The notes under the pieces were generated by a model, which had not been told where the DNA came from, made no database searches, and saw nothing but the letters and a program-made list of their open reading frames with translations. A stretch of 64,000 nt of DNA from Methylophilaceae bacterium (GTDB lineage: Bacteria; Pseudomonadota; Gammaproteobacteria; Burkholderiales; Methylophilaceae): NCBI GenBank assembly GCA_018398995.1, contig CP073759.1, forward strand, positions 868,001-932,000, given 5' to 3'. Shown in pieces: positions 7,909 through 16,515 of this stretch (position 1 is its first letter; every line of letters starts with the position of its first letter). Made by a program: the position numbers and the translations under genes.

Positions 7909-8643
7909 GTGTTAACCGAGCAGCTCAAACGCAATTTGATTGCAACCGCTTTGGGGTTAAGCTTGTTTGTATTAATGGTGCCAGTATCACATTCCGTTAT
8001 TATCTCCCCTATTCAACTTAATCTTTCCGTCAAAAATCCTGTCGGCAGCTTTACCATAACGAATGATTCTGCCGCAACACTCACCTATCAATCGCTTGCA
8101 CTATCTTGGGTACAAATTGATGGTCAGGATATTCAACAAGACACTAACGATCTGATAGTGACTCCGCCAATCGTTAGTATTGGCCCACAAAGTGCGCAAA
8201 TTTTTAGAGTGGCTTTACTAAAACCGACGCCAAGCTTGGTGGAGCAGTCGTATCGCATCGTATTGGAAGATATATCTGTGGACGCCAGTAAAGTGGAGCA
8301 AACTGGACTTAGCTTTCGATTTAATCACAATCTACCTGTTTTCTATGCGCCATTGCGTGGTGTTGATTTAGTCGTTTGGTCAATATGTGAATCGCAAATA
8401 CAAGGGCAAAGTTGTTTACAGATGGAAAATAGAGGTAACCAACATGCAAAAATTATCAGGTTTACTGCCGTATCTGCCACGGCCAAAGAATCCAGTAGCA
8501 TCAGTAAAACACTGCTAGCGGGCAGTTCAAGTCAATGGATGTTCCCGACAATGATTGGTATTGAGAAAACTAACAGCATCGAGTTAATCACTCATCAAGG
8601 CCCTTTAACCTTCAGCATAAAAGAGCTGCCTAGATTTAAATAA
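7909..8643 (+). CDS. Periplasmic fimbrial chaperone (archaic/Csu type)
   Basis: A 244-residue PapD-like chaperone, beginning with GTG one base after the pilin stop. The signal peptide is followed by the first immunoglobulin-like domain (ISPIQLNLSVKNPVGSFTITNDS...), with 'QIFRVALLKPTP...EQSYRIVLEDI', the usual G1-strand and Arg/Lys anchor region. The second domain has a Cys pair (CESQIQGQSC). It should bind unfolded pilins in the periplasm and hand them to the usher encoded next. The ribosome site is poor, which suggests translation coupled to the upstream gene. CsuC is the closest known relative by architecture. Confidence 0.85.
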   Translation: MLTEQLKRNLIATALGLSLFVLMVPVSHSVIISPIQLNLSVKNPVGSFTITNDSAATLTYQSLALSWVQIDGQDIQQDTNDLIVTPPIVSIGPQSAQIFRVALLKPTPSLVEQSYRIVLEDISVDASKVEQTGLSFRFNHNLPVFYAPLRGVDLVVWSICESQIQGQSCLQMENRGNQHAKIIRFTAVSATAKESSSISKTLLAGSSSQWMFPTMIGIEKTNSIELITHQGPLTFSIKELPRFK

Positions 8644-8646
8644 TCA

Positions 8647-11016
8647 GTGAACCCCAAGGCTATTTCAACGTTAGTTAAGGCTTTAATCGCTTCACTTTTT
8701 TTGCTAATAAGCGTAAAGCCGCAAATTATATACGCAGCAACTGACTACATTGACAAAAAAACGGTATTACCCAATAAAAATATGGACTCACCTGAGAGAC
8801 TACTGTTAAGTATTGAAGTCAATCGCAGAATAATCAGTGGTCTGTTTTACGCAGAGCAAGTTGCCAATGGTAGACTCATTTTGGAGGAGAAAGCTTGGAT
8901 TGCTGCAAACTTAAACTTTTCTGGGCCCAAGGCTACTATGGGTCATGGACGATTCGGTTATGACATTGTATCCTTAAAAGGAGCACGTTATGTGGTCGAT
9001 AAACAGTTACAATCGCTTAAGATAGATGCGTTAGCCAATTCATTTGGTATTAACAATCTGAGCAAGCCTTTGATTCTTACGGACCCAATCAACAAATCAG
9101 CCTTAGGCGCATATCTCAATTACAACCTTACATCAACAAAGTCCACTGGCAACCAAGCCGCCAACAATCATGTGGCGTTTATTGAAGGTGTTGTTTTCAA
9201 TCGGCATGGTTCTTTCATATCTGGCCTGGTGTTATCTTCTGTGAATGGCCAGTCTAGACGCATTCGCGGGCAAACTTACTTCCAAAAAGACAGGCCTTTA
9301 AGCATGGAAAAATTAATCATCGGTGATGCTATTAGCAGCGCTGGTGCATGGAGTCGGCCCGTCCGTTTCGGCGGGGTCCTTTGGTCAACAGACTTTAGCC
9401 TTCAACAAGGGTTTATCAGTGCAGCGCGTCCTTCAATTAAGGGCTCTGCAGCTTTACCATCGACTATTGATATATTAATTAACAACCAAAAAAGACAGTC
9501 TGATTCAGTTACTGCAGGCCCATTTGAGATCATTAATTTTCCTACAGTAACAGGTGCTGGACAAATCAATGTGGTTGTAAAAGATATTTTAGGTGTTGAA
9601 ACCTTAACGATGCAACGCTATTACGCAACGCCGCGTTTACTGAAAGCGGGATTAAACGAATTCTCGTTCGAGGCTGGGATGGAAAGAAGAAATTATGGCT
9701 ATGCGAGCAATACATACAACAAGCCTTTTGTTGCACAAACCTATCGTCATGGGCGTGATGGCTATACCATGGAAGTTCGTACCGAACTTCAGGTAGCCAG
9801 GCAAGCATTGGGGATTGGAGTTGCTGGCCTCATTCAACAATATGCAGTCATGCATTACGCACTAGCCGCATCCAATACAGACAAACAAGCGGGATTGCAT
9901 CAGATATTCGGCATTGAACGTGTGTCTAAAAACTTGAATGTAAACTTCCAAATTGATCACTTTGACCAAGGTTTTTTACAGATGGGCGCTTTGGCTGGTG
10001 AAATAAAACCGCGTCAAAAGTTGCTTATGGGGCTGGGCGTCAATTTCTATAAAAACTTATGGATTAGTCACAATCTGATTAGTCAATCCAGCTGGAACTC
10101 TGATACATTTAAATTGGCATCGGCTAATTTATCAATACCCCTGATAGACAATATCAACCTGAACGTATATGTGCGTAAACAGTTTGGACAGAACAAAGAT
10201 TTGACAGGCGGCTTAAATATCAACATACCGTTTAGTAACGCTAGAAATGCAGCAATATCCAGCATTCAAAATGCAGAGGGAGCAACATACAGTAACATTG
10301 AATTGAATCAGGGCATCGTGCACGGTACTGGTATTGGATACCGCATTCGTGCAAGTGACGATCCCGCACAACAGTTATTGGCAAGCCTTTCTGCTAGAAC
10401 ACCAGTTAATATAATGACGCTAGATGCAGGTCAATCTCAGTCAGATACATCCATCAGATTCAGTACTAGTGGAACACTGGGCATTCTTGGTGGACTATCA
10501 TTTGCATCACAACATATTGGACATGGTAGTTTTGCGGTCGTTAAAGTCTCTGACGAAGCTAATGTCGATGTTTATCTCAGTAACCGCAAGGTTGCCCGTA
10601 CAAACTCCAGCGGCTTAGCGCTAGTGCCCAATCTTTTACCCTACCAGCAAAATAAGGTTTCAATCCTTGCTGAAGATTTACCATTTGATTTAGATATTAA
10701 TAAAACAACTCTTTTTCTTAATCCTTTTGCCCGTAGTGGGCTATTTGCAAGCATGGATGTTAAGAAAACCAATAATCGCCTCATCCGATTACTCAACACT
10801 GATGGTACGTTCATCCCCATGGGTACAAAGGTGCATGTAATGCCGAGTAATACGTATTTTTTTGTAGCTAAACGTGGAGAAGTTTATTTAACTGATCTGA
10901 ATAACGAAAATAGCCTGGTGGTTTCCTCACAAGAGAAAACTTGCTACGCGGATTTAACTGCCCCAGTGGCCAGTACTGATAAACATGCCATCATCATAGT
11001 GACTTGTCGATCATGA
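8647..11016 (+). CDS. Outer-membrane fimbrial usher (archaic/Csu type)
   Basis: A 789-residue usher starting with GTG three bases after the chaperone stop. A signal peptide precedes the N-terminal chaperone-binding domain (ERLLLSIEVNRRIISGLFYAEQ, about 45-140). A long beta-barrel follows, with a plug-like insertion around 270-320 (PATIDILINNQ-type segment, IINFPTVTGAGQINVVVKDILG). C-terminal domains hold a Cys pair near the end (EKTCYAD, IIVTCRS). It should form the pore through which subunits are assembled. The length is normal for archaic ushers. The last four bases overlap the following pilin (ATGA), indicating coupled translation. Confidence 0.9.
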   Translation: MNPKAISTLVKALIASLFLLISVKPQIIYAATDYIDKKTVLPNKNMDSPERLLLSIEVNRRIISGLFYAEQVANGRLILEEKAWIAANLNFSGPKATMGHGRFGYDIVSLKGARYVVDKQLQSLKIDALANSFGINNLSKPLILTDPINKSALGAYLNYNLTSTKSTGNQAANNHVAFIEGVVFNRHGSFISGLVLSSVNGQSRRIRGQTYFQKDRPLSMEKLIIGDAISSAGAWSRPVRFGGVLWSTDFSLQQGFISAARPSIKGSAALPSTIDILINNQKRQSDSVTAGPFEIINFPTVTGAGQINVVVKDILGVETLTMQRYYATPRLLKAGLNEFSFEAGMERRNYGYASNTYNKPFVAQTYRHGRDGYTMEVRTELQVARQALGIGVAGLIQQYAVMHYALAASNTDKQAGLHQIFGIERVSKNLNVNFQIDHFDQGFLQMGALAGEIKPRQKLLMGLGVNFYKNLWISHNLISQSSWNSDTFKLASANLSIPLIDNINLNVYVRKQFGQNKDLTGGLNINIPFSNARNAAISSIQNAEGATYSNIELNQGIVHGTGIGYRIRASDDPAQQLLASLSARTPVNIMTLDAGQSQSDTSIRFSTSGTLGILGGLSFASQHIGHGSFAVVKVSDEANVDVYLSNRKVARTNSSGLALVPNLLPYQQNKVSILAEDLPFDLDINKTTLFLNPFARSGLFASMDVKKTNNRLIRLLNTDGTFIPMGTKVHVMPSNTYFFVAKRGEVYLTDLNNENSLVVSSQEKTCYADLTAPVASTDKHAIIIVTCRS

Positions 11017-11471
11017 CAAATAAAATCACAATTGCATTCACTTTAAGTTTAATTTTTAATATACCCCTAAGTGTGGCTGAAGTAAGTTGCACGCTTGGCT
11101 CAACAGGGTTGTTTTTTGGATTGATAAACCCATTGTCTTCAGTAGAGATTACCGGCGTTGGTGCGCTCAATCTAAATTGCATGGGCGGTCCGGTTGCCTA
11201 CACCATTACCCTGTCACAAGGAAATGGCACCATGGTACAACGCATGATGAAGAGCGGCTTAAACGGGCTAAAATACAATCTCTACACTTCCAATACGCAT
11301 GTCACTATTTTAGGTGATGGCACCGCAGGCAGCCTTCCTATCACCGGCTTATCCTCTAGCGATAGCTTATCCGTCGCTTATGTTTTGTATGGCAAAGTGT
11401 CTAACGTTGGATTATCAAATACCGTAGCTGGCACGTATACTGATCACATTGCCGTGACAATTACTTACTAA
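11013..11471 (+). CDS. Second spore coat U domain subunit
   Basis: About 152 residues. The signal peptide (MTNKITIAFTLSLIFNIPLSVAE) is followed by a short SCPU domain: VSCTLGSTGLFFGLINPLS, LNLNCMGGPVAYTITLSQG, a run leading to LKYNLYTSNTH, and the terminal strand TYTDHIAVTITY. Two Cys residues could pair. The ATG at 11013 overlaps the usher stop as ATGA, so I prefer it to an upstream TTG at 11004. It closes the operon. In larger Csu operons the last gene encodes the tip adhesin with two SCPU-like domains; this one has a single domain, so it may be a minor or cap subunit. Confidence 0.85.
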   Translation: MTNKITIAFTLSLIFNIPLSVAEVSCTLGSTGLFFGLINPLSSVEITGVGALNLNCMGGPVAYTITLSQGNGTMVQRMMKSGLNGLKYNLYTSNTHVTILGDGTAGSLPITGLSSSDSLSVAYVLYGKVSNVGLSNTVAGTYTDHIAVTITY

Positions 11472-11785
11472 TCTAGATGGCAATCATTGGGTGAATCGTT
11501 CTGTTCCTTCACCTCCAATGCAATAGGCATATGAACATATAGGCTTTACATCACCAGATTGATCTCAACATTCGCAAAGTGCGCTAGTGTGGAGTCACCA
11601 GTGACTAATCATTGATATTGAAAGACACATTAACCATTTAGTAGACAAGAAAAAATGAAATTAACATGCAGCATTTTTAACGATAGGCAAAGGCTAGCAG
11701 ATGCATTCCATCCATTCATCTTCAAAAAATATGCGCCATATCAGTTTTAAAATAGCAAAAGCGCATCACCGTAACAGACTTGCTT
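11472..11785. other. 314-bp intergenic region, no supported gene
   Basis: This lies between the end of the fimbrial operon and the 3' end of a leftward SDR gene. An imperfect hairpin at about 11487-11520 (arms CATTGG...CCAATG with a bulge) lacks a T tract. A 31-codon reading frame at 11655-11750 is not supported. Nothing else was recognised. Confidence 0.5.
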
Positions 11786-12526
11786 TTACTTCACAATCGG
11801 CCTAATCACCGAAAAGCCACCATCAATTGACCATACTTGACCTGTGACTCTCGATGCCGATTCTGACAACAGCCATGCCATTAAATCGGCAACCTCTTCT
11901 GGATGGCCAATGCCTTTTAACGGATATTGTTTTGCTGCCATTTCACGCATTAAATCATTGCTTAAAATTTTCTTAGCTGCTGGTGTGTTTAAAATCCCAG
12001 GAGCAACTGCATTAATTCTAATATTCGCACTTGCATAGGTGGCGGCTGCGCTTCTTACTAATGCATCCAGGCCTCCTTTTGCCGTGGCAATCGCTTCATG
12101 ATTGGGCGTGCCAATTTGGGCAGCAGTTGAAGAAACCATGACTGCGGCTCCCGGCAGTGATTGATTTTTTAAATGATCGACGAATGTTGCAAGGGTGTAA
12201 AAAGCACTAAATAAGTTCACCTGCATACAAGCTAAAAAATCAGATTCCGTCATTCTGTGCAATGGGCCAAGATGAATATTACCTACACAATGCGCGAGCG
12301 CTGTTGGTGTTAAATTGTTTGCTTTGATTTCTTCAAAAATACTTTTAACGCCTTGCATGGTTGTGCAATCACCTGCTATGCCAATATGATCGTTACCATA
12401 TATTGAGGCAAGCTGCTGCTGATCGCGACTGACTAAAATTAGTTGCCAATGATCAGCTATGAGCTTTTTACACAGCGACTGCCCTACGCCTCCAGTGGTA
12501 CCTGTTATTAATGCAATTTTTTCCAT
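11786..12526 (-). CDS. SDR family oxidoreductase (FabG-like)
   Basis: About 246 residues. The cofactor motif TGTTGGVG is near residues 8-15, with LVSRD after strand 2. HCVGN is in place of the usual NNAG, then VSSTAAQIG and a Gly-rich loop. The C-terminal pattern INAVAPGILNTP ... GHPEEVADLMAWLLSESASRVTGQVWSIDGGF is typical of tetrameric FabG-type enzymes. At the active-site Tyr-x-x-x-Lys position I read NHEAIATAKGG: the tyrosine is replaced (HEAIATAK) while the Lys is kept, so catalysis may be altered. I chose the ATG at 12526, which has AGAG upstream. The substrate is unknown. It is a single gene between convergent or unrelated neighbours. Confidence 0.85.
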   Translation of the reverse strand: MEKIALITGTTGGVGQSLCKKLIADHWQLILVSRDQQQLASIYGNDHIGIAGDCTTMQGVKSIFEEIKANNLTPTALAHCVGNIHLGPLHRMTESDFLACMQVNLFSAFYTLATFVDHLKNQSLPGAAVMVSSTAAQIGTPNHEAIATAKGGLDALVRSAAATYASANIRINAVAPGILNTPAAKKILSNDLMREMAAKQYPLKGIGHPEEVADLMAWLLSESASRVTGQVWSIDGGFSVIRPIVK

Positions 12527-12611
12527 ATTCAACTCTATTCTACAAATGCAATTATTGACATTGACGTTCTTTTTTATCCATATTGGCTGGCTTATTAAGG
12601 GCAGGTCAAAT

Positions 12612-13085
12612 CTAGGAAAGCCCTATATTTTTTATTATATTTTTTAGCTCTGCTCGCTCTTCATCCGTCACTATTTGTCCTATGAAAATCTTTTTATTTT
12701 TATGAAAAAAGTACAGTATTGAACGCCTTAATTTGGTTGGTGGCTCATATTTAAAACGCGTCCAGTCTTTGACTAAATCATATTCTTCGATGTTTTTTTT
12801 CATCACAAAGCGGACTTTAATATTGTAGGCACTGACGACAATCTCTTCATAAAACTTACTTTTAAGCGCGGTGATATATAGGGCGTAGCCTAGAAATATA
12901 AACTCAATGCCATAAAAAGGAATGACCAAGTATAAGTTGACGTAAGAAAGGGCAATCGTAATTAACAAAATAAAACATCCAAAAAATAAATAGATCTTTT
13001 TAATGATATGCCAAGGCATTGCAGGATTAGGCCTGATGACAATCGCTTCAATGTCTTTTTCTGTATTAAATTTTTGTTCAATCAT
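12612..13085 (-). CDS. DUF2244 family membrane protein
   Basis: A 157-residue protein. A short cytoplasmic N-terminus (IVIRPNPAMPWHIIKK) is followed by two membrane segments at about 31-50 and 55-78, with FYGIEFIFLGYALYITA between and after them. The remainder is a beta-rich domain (EEIVVSAYNIKVRFV ... YDLVKDWTRFKYEPP ... KIFIGQIVTDEERAELKNIIKNIG). This is the layout I know for DUF2244, usually encoded near cytochrome c oxidase genes; here it is alone, which is less common. Function is unknown. Confidence 0.75.
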   Translation of the reverse strand: MIEQKFNTEKDIEAIVIRPNPAMPWHIIKKIYLFFGCFILLITIALSYVNLYLVIPFYGIEFIFLGYALYITALKSKFYEEIVVSAYNIKVRFVMKKNIEEYDLVKDWTRFKYEPPTKLRRSILYFFHKNKKIFIGQIVTDEERAELKNIIKNIGLS

Positions 13086-13559
13086 GTTCGTATCATTTTA
13101 TTGAGATAAATTGCCGCGGCCTATAACGATTAAAAATACCCAATCTCCGCTTAACACCACCACCATCTTATCTGAATGCAGTTATAAAATTGAAATTACC
13201 TTGTATCTATGACTCAATTTTTAGCATTAGTTCCTATGGCATTGTAATCGCTTCGTGATGGGTCTCTGTTAACAGTAAGTACACGCTGACTTAATGCTAA
13301 CAAAATGAGCCCAATCAAGCCGTTGTATTCAATAATGCTTAACTAATGTAGATGAAGATTTCGTGCAATCTACTGGTGGTCACCAATCAATGACAAGAGA
13401 TGATTCGCTTGCTGTATGATTGATTTCTACGCATTCAAACCAAGTAATTGAACCAAGTAATTGAACCTAGCAATTAAACCTAGTAATTGAACCTAGTAAT
13501 TGAACCTTGGTGAATAAATATAGACTTAATTTGTGACTATTTTGAAGATCAATAACATC
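13086..13559. other. Long AT-rich gap upstream of the LON-domain gene
   Basis: About 470 bases without a supported gene separate the divergent DUF2244 and LON-domain genes. The left part (13086-13430) shows no structure beyond AT-rich promoter-like stretches. The right part contains the 13-bp tandem repeat at 13441-13505, ending 55 bases before the chosen start codon. Confidence 0.6.
13441..13505 (+). repeat. Five tandem copies of a 13-bp unit
   Basis: Units begin at 13441, 13454, 13467, 13480 and 13493. The consensus is C-T/A-A-G-T-A-A-T-T-G-A-A-C. Units 1 and 2 are identical, units 4 and 5 are identical, and unit 3 differs at two places. The core TAATTGAA is AT-rich. The array sits just upstream of the LON-domain gene and could be a slippage-prone spacer, a protein-binding array or simple satellite DNA. 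Confidence 0.9.
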
Positions 13560-14162
13560 ATGCAAACTTTACCAATATTCCCATTAAATCTTGTGTTATT
13601 TCCAGGCGGCCTATTACCGTTACATATTTTTGAGCAACGTTATGTTGATATGGTGAGCGCTTGTTTACGCAATAATACTGACTTTGGTATTGTGAGTGCG
13701 ATGCATGATGATCATACGCAATGGCCATTTGCACGTATTGGTACATCTGTCGAAATTTCAGATATAGATGTGCCAAGTCCGGGTTTGTTTGATATTAAAT
13801 GCATAGGCTTGAAAAAATTTAAGCTAGCTACGGTCAAACAACAGGCGGACGGCTTGTGGGTAGGCGAAGTAGAGTTTTTTAATGCTGAGCCAACAATCAA
13901 GGTCCCTAAGGACTTAATGTCTGCTCAGGAAAGCTTTGAGCGCTTGATTGAAAGTTTTAAGCAACAAGGCTTGACTGAACAAGATTTGCCTTTTGTCAGA
14001 CCTTATCAGTTTAATGACTGCGCTTGGCTTGCTAATCGTTGGAGTGAACTGTTGTCACTTCCATTAATTCAGAAACAACGCTTGCTCGATCTTGAGAGTC
14101 CCTTAATTCGGCTGGAGTTAATTAATGATATTTTGAATCAGGACATTAAAAAAATGTCTTGA
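13560..14162 (+). CDS. LON N-terminal (substrate-binding) domain protein
   Basis: About 200 residues. The N-terminus MQTLPIFPLNLVLFPGGLLPLHIFEQRY is the classic start of the stand-alone LON substrate-binding domain (PF02190 type). A beta-rich half with IGTSVEISDIDVPSPGLFDI and a helical C-terminal half follow. There is no AAA or peptidase domain, so it is not the Lon protease. Stand-alone copies are widespread and poorly characterised. I chose the ATG at 13560 because it gives the family's standard N-terminus; a GTG at 13533 would add nine residues. A 13-bp tandem repeat lies just upstream and a strong hairpin lies downstream. Confidence 0.85.
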   Translation: MQTLPIFPLNLVLFPGGLLPLHIFEQRYVDMVSACLRNNTDFGIVSAMHDDHTQWPFARIGTSVEISDIDVPSPGLFDIKCIGLKKFKLATVKQQADGLWVGEVEFFNAEPTIKVPKDLMSAQESFERLIESFKQQGLTEQDLPFVRPYQFNDCAWLANRWSELLSLPLIQKQRLLDLESPLIRLELINDILNQDIKKMS

Positions 14163-14232
14163 GATTACGATTAGCGATTCAACCATCAGCAAAGCTTTAC
14201 TAAAACAACTATTTAATAGCCGTTCAATTGTA

Positions 14233-14270
14233 CAATAATAATGCTCAGCCCATGCTGGGCTTTATTATTA
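14233..14270. terminator. Terminator after the LON-domain gene
   Basis: AGCCCA (14247-14252) pairs with TGGGCT (14256-14261) around a 3-nt loop. The stem is extended by AATAATAA/TTATTATT flanks, giving a long AT outer stem and a T-rich tail. It lies about 80 bases after the stop. Confidence 0.7.
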
Positions 14271-14416
14271 TCAAATGCTCGCCTCAATCAACTCCCATAC
14301 AATTCAACATGCTCTGCAGGGTTAGCATAAAAGCATTGATGCAAATTGCGCTAGACTACACACTTTCAATAGATACCGTTATAGTTTAACTAAACCAGAA
14401 TTAGGAAATATTAAGG

Positions 14417-15019
14417 ATGAAATACGCTATATATCGAACACTATTGCCAATGATGCTTGTGTTATTGTTCACTCAAATCTGTAAAGCGGATGGGGCTATT
14501 GTGCGCTTATTAACAGCTAAAGATCAATTAGTCTTGGATGAGTTTGCTGCTAGACGAACTAGCGCCATCGAAAGTGCTAGAACAATAGCTGATGAAAAAA
14601 AACTAAGTATACTGAACGCAACATTAGCAGGCACATTGAGAAGTTTTGACGACGGTTACGATCCAATTGGGAAATGGAAATGTCGCTACCTTAAACTAGG
14701 GTTAACAGAAGAAGTCGTCATTTATAATTGGTATAGTTGTAAAATTTTTGATGACGGCGCAGGCTGGATTCTCAAAAAAGAGTCAGGTTCACAGCGTTTT
14801 GTGGGTAGACTTTATCGTTTAACGCATGAGCAATTACTATTTTTAGGATCATTACACTACGCATATGAAGACCCAATAGCATTTGGTGCAGATATTAAGC
14901 GTAAACAAGTGGCCATTTTGACCAGCTTAACAGACGGCCGTTTACGTCTTGAGTTTCCTGCTCCGCTATCCGAATCTACATTTGATATTGTTGAATTAGC
15001 ACCCATACGGGCGCCTTAA
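14417..15019 (+). CDS. DUF4893 domain secreted protein
   Basis: A 200-residue protein with signal peptide (cleavage near ICKA-DG). The mature part begins with a helical region (LTAKDQLVLDEFAARRTSAIESAR). It then has the conserved GKWKCRYLKLG ... YNWYSCKIFDDGAGWILKKESGSQRFVGRLYRL segment with a Cys pair, and the strand LRLEFPAPLSESTFDIVEL near the end. This matches what I recall of DUF4893. No function is established. It is convergent with the unknown gene at 15021-15632, the two stops being one base apart. Confidence 0.75.
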   Translation: MKYAIYRTLLPMMLVLLFTQICKADGAIVRLLTAKDQLVLDEFAARRTSAIESARTIADEKKLSILNATLAGTLRSFDDGYDPIGKWKCRYLKLGLTEEVVIYNWYSCKIFDDGAGWILKKESGSQRFVGRLYRLTHEQLLFLGSLHYAYEDPIAFGADIKRKQVAILTSLTDGRLRLEFPAPLSESTFDIVELAPIRAP

Positions 15020-15020
15020 T

Positions 15021-15632
15021 TTAATGCAATACAGTAATGCTTGAAGGATCAAACATTGGGCGCTCCTGACCTTCATTGACAAAAATAGCAAGATCAGGTG
15101 AACGGCGATCAACCATGAAATATCGCACGCCATGGGTTGATTGCCCGTAAGGCCCGCAACGGTCTTCAGGCACCTCGCTTGTCTCATTGTGCTCAATGTC
15201 ATCAGTCAGCAAAGAGCGAAGTTCAAACAAACGCATGTTGGCTGTGGATGTGCTTATTGAAACGCGCTCCCAATAGCAATGATGATCAGATTGTAAAAAA
15301 CCAGCCTCGCCAAGTGATGTGCTGAGCGATGAAATCCCTGTATCTTTAGCGATCTTCCAAGGCTGAACAACCAACTCTATCTGTTGATTGTCATGTTGCA
15401 GTACAAAGGCTTTGCGCACATCATCCCAATCAATACGCCATTGACCTGTTGATAATTGACAAACTTCACTCCACATGCCAAGACCACCTCCTTGAATCCA
15501 TCGCCACGAACAGTCATGGTCAGATGTGAGCCAATTGGGTTGGGATGGAAGTGCTTGCGTATCTTTACTCGACTGATCATTCGCAGTCGCAGCCAATAAA
15601 ATCAAACCAGCAATCAGCACGTTCACTATCAT
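15021..15632 (-). CDS. Secreted protein of unknown function, partner of the LprI-like gene
   Basis: About 203 residues, with a hydrophobic N-terminus (MIVNVLIAGLILLAATA) that is probably a signal peptide. The mature protein is rich in Trp and Cys: SDHDCSWRWIQGGGLGMWSEVC, then a related second segment SDHHCYWERVSIS, and later PEDRCGPYGQ. The repeated SDH-x-C-x-W pattern suggests two similar subdomains. I do not recognise the family. The ATG at 15632 overlaps the stop of the LprI-like gene as ATGA, which fixes the start and indicates coupled translation. It may work with that protein in the periplasm. Confidence 0.7.
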   Translation of the reverse strand: MIVNVLIAGLILLAATANDQSSKDTQALPSQPNWLTSDHDCSWRWIQGGGLGMWSEVCQLSTGQWRIDWDDVRKAFVLQHDNQQIELVVQPWKIAKDTGISSLSTSLGEAGFLQSDHHCYWERVSISTSTANMRLFELRSLLTDDIEHNETSEVPEDRCGPYGQSTHGVRYFMVDRRSPDLAIFVNEGQERPMFDPSSITVLH

Positions 15633-16174
15633 TGTGACCACCACCCTTCAAGTTTAAGTGCTTGTCTTGCTGTTTCGTGCATGTGGCAAGCCATCGTTGC
15701 GGGTCCACCGCCTGTACCACCTAACCATTGCGCTTGCTCATAAAGACAAGTCGCATCACGGAACGATATCCAGTTTCGTTGCATATCGCGTAATGTATCG
15801 GTGAGCGTAATAGCAGTTGCTCGAATACTGGTCATTTCCTTATCTTCTTTTTTAGCGTTTCGCAGGCGATTGATATAAGCTTGATTAAGCCTTTTATCCC
15901 AATAATGAAGTTCTCCTTCAAGACAAGACATCATGCCCATAGTGGTATCTCCGCTTGGAGATGTCATACATACTTTTGCGGATAAGCCAACACAATCCAA
16001 TACACTATAGCCAGATAAACTAGGCGATGCTTTATAAGCCTCAACTAAACATTGGTTGGTCGCTGCTGAAGTAAAAACCGGATCTGATTGCCCGATAGCA
16101 CCTTGACTTAAAATCAATCCCACAATACCCCAATAAACTGGTGTGATCGTTTTTTTAATGGGTAAAGTAATCAT
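15629..16174 (-). CDS. LprI-like (DUF1311) secreted protein
   Basis: A 181-residue protein with signal peptide. The mature part carries the DUF1311/LprI pattern: MSCLEGELHYWDKRLNQAYINRLRNA, then a helical region, then MQRNWISFRDATCLYEQAQWLGGTGGGPATMACHMHETARQALKLE. The Cys residues of CLE, TCLYE and ACHMHETAR are the conserved ones. Some family members inhibit lysozyme, but most are uncharacterised. It is the first gene of a two-gene unit with the unknown protein downstream (ATGA overlap). A periplasmic location is inferred from the signal peptide. Confidence 0.8.
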   Translation of the reverse strand: MITLPIKKTITPVYWGIVGLILSQGAIGQSDPVFTSAATNQCLVEAYKASPSLSGYSVLDCVGLSAKVCMTSPSGDTTMGMMSCLEGELHYWDKRLNQAYINRLRNAKKEDKEMTSIRATAITLTDTLRDMQRNWISFRDATCLYEQAQWLGGTGGGPATMACHMHETARQALKLEGWWSQ

Positions 16175-16515
16175 CGCGCGCTAACCTCAATTTAGTTGAT
16201 AACAATCAATATCATAGCAAAATTAGGCAATCAGTTCATGCGCTAAAAAGCCATCTTAGGCTAGCGTTTTTATGGAATTTCAGGTTGCTAAGGCAAGCAT
16301 TACTTCGTTCTATTAGGTTTACGGCGCGCTGATTATGATGATGAATCGGTGACGACATATTGTCTACCATCATCACTACAACTTGATTACTTTAGTCTTG
16401 GTTTTTTTCAAACCCCCACTATCATCTATTTAAACTGGGGGTTCATTTAGGCTCACGGCAGGGCTATCAATCAATCACCCACATCATCAACTGCTTTATT
16501 TTGGAATAAGCCTGA
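16175..16515. other. 341-bp intergenic region, no gene seen
   Basis: This lies upstream of the LprI-like gene and downstream of the leftward carbonic anhydrase gene. An imperfect hairpin (16412-16419 with 16437-16443) has GC-rich arms and a 17-nt loop, but no U tract follows on either strand. No coding sequence is supported. Confidence 0.5.

Noticed and set aside
11655-11750. 31-residue frame beginning MKLTCSIFNDRQ
   Set aside because: Too short to support; an A-rich stretch precedes it but no clear ribosome site.
13441-13505. Possible CRISPR array
   Set aside because: The 13-bp units are directly adjacent with no spacers and there are no cas genes in the window.
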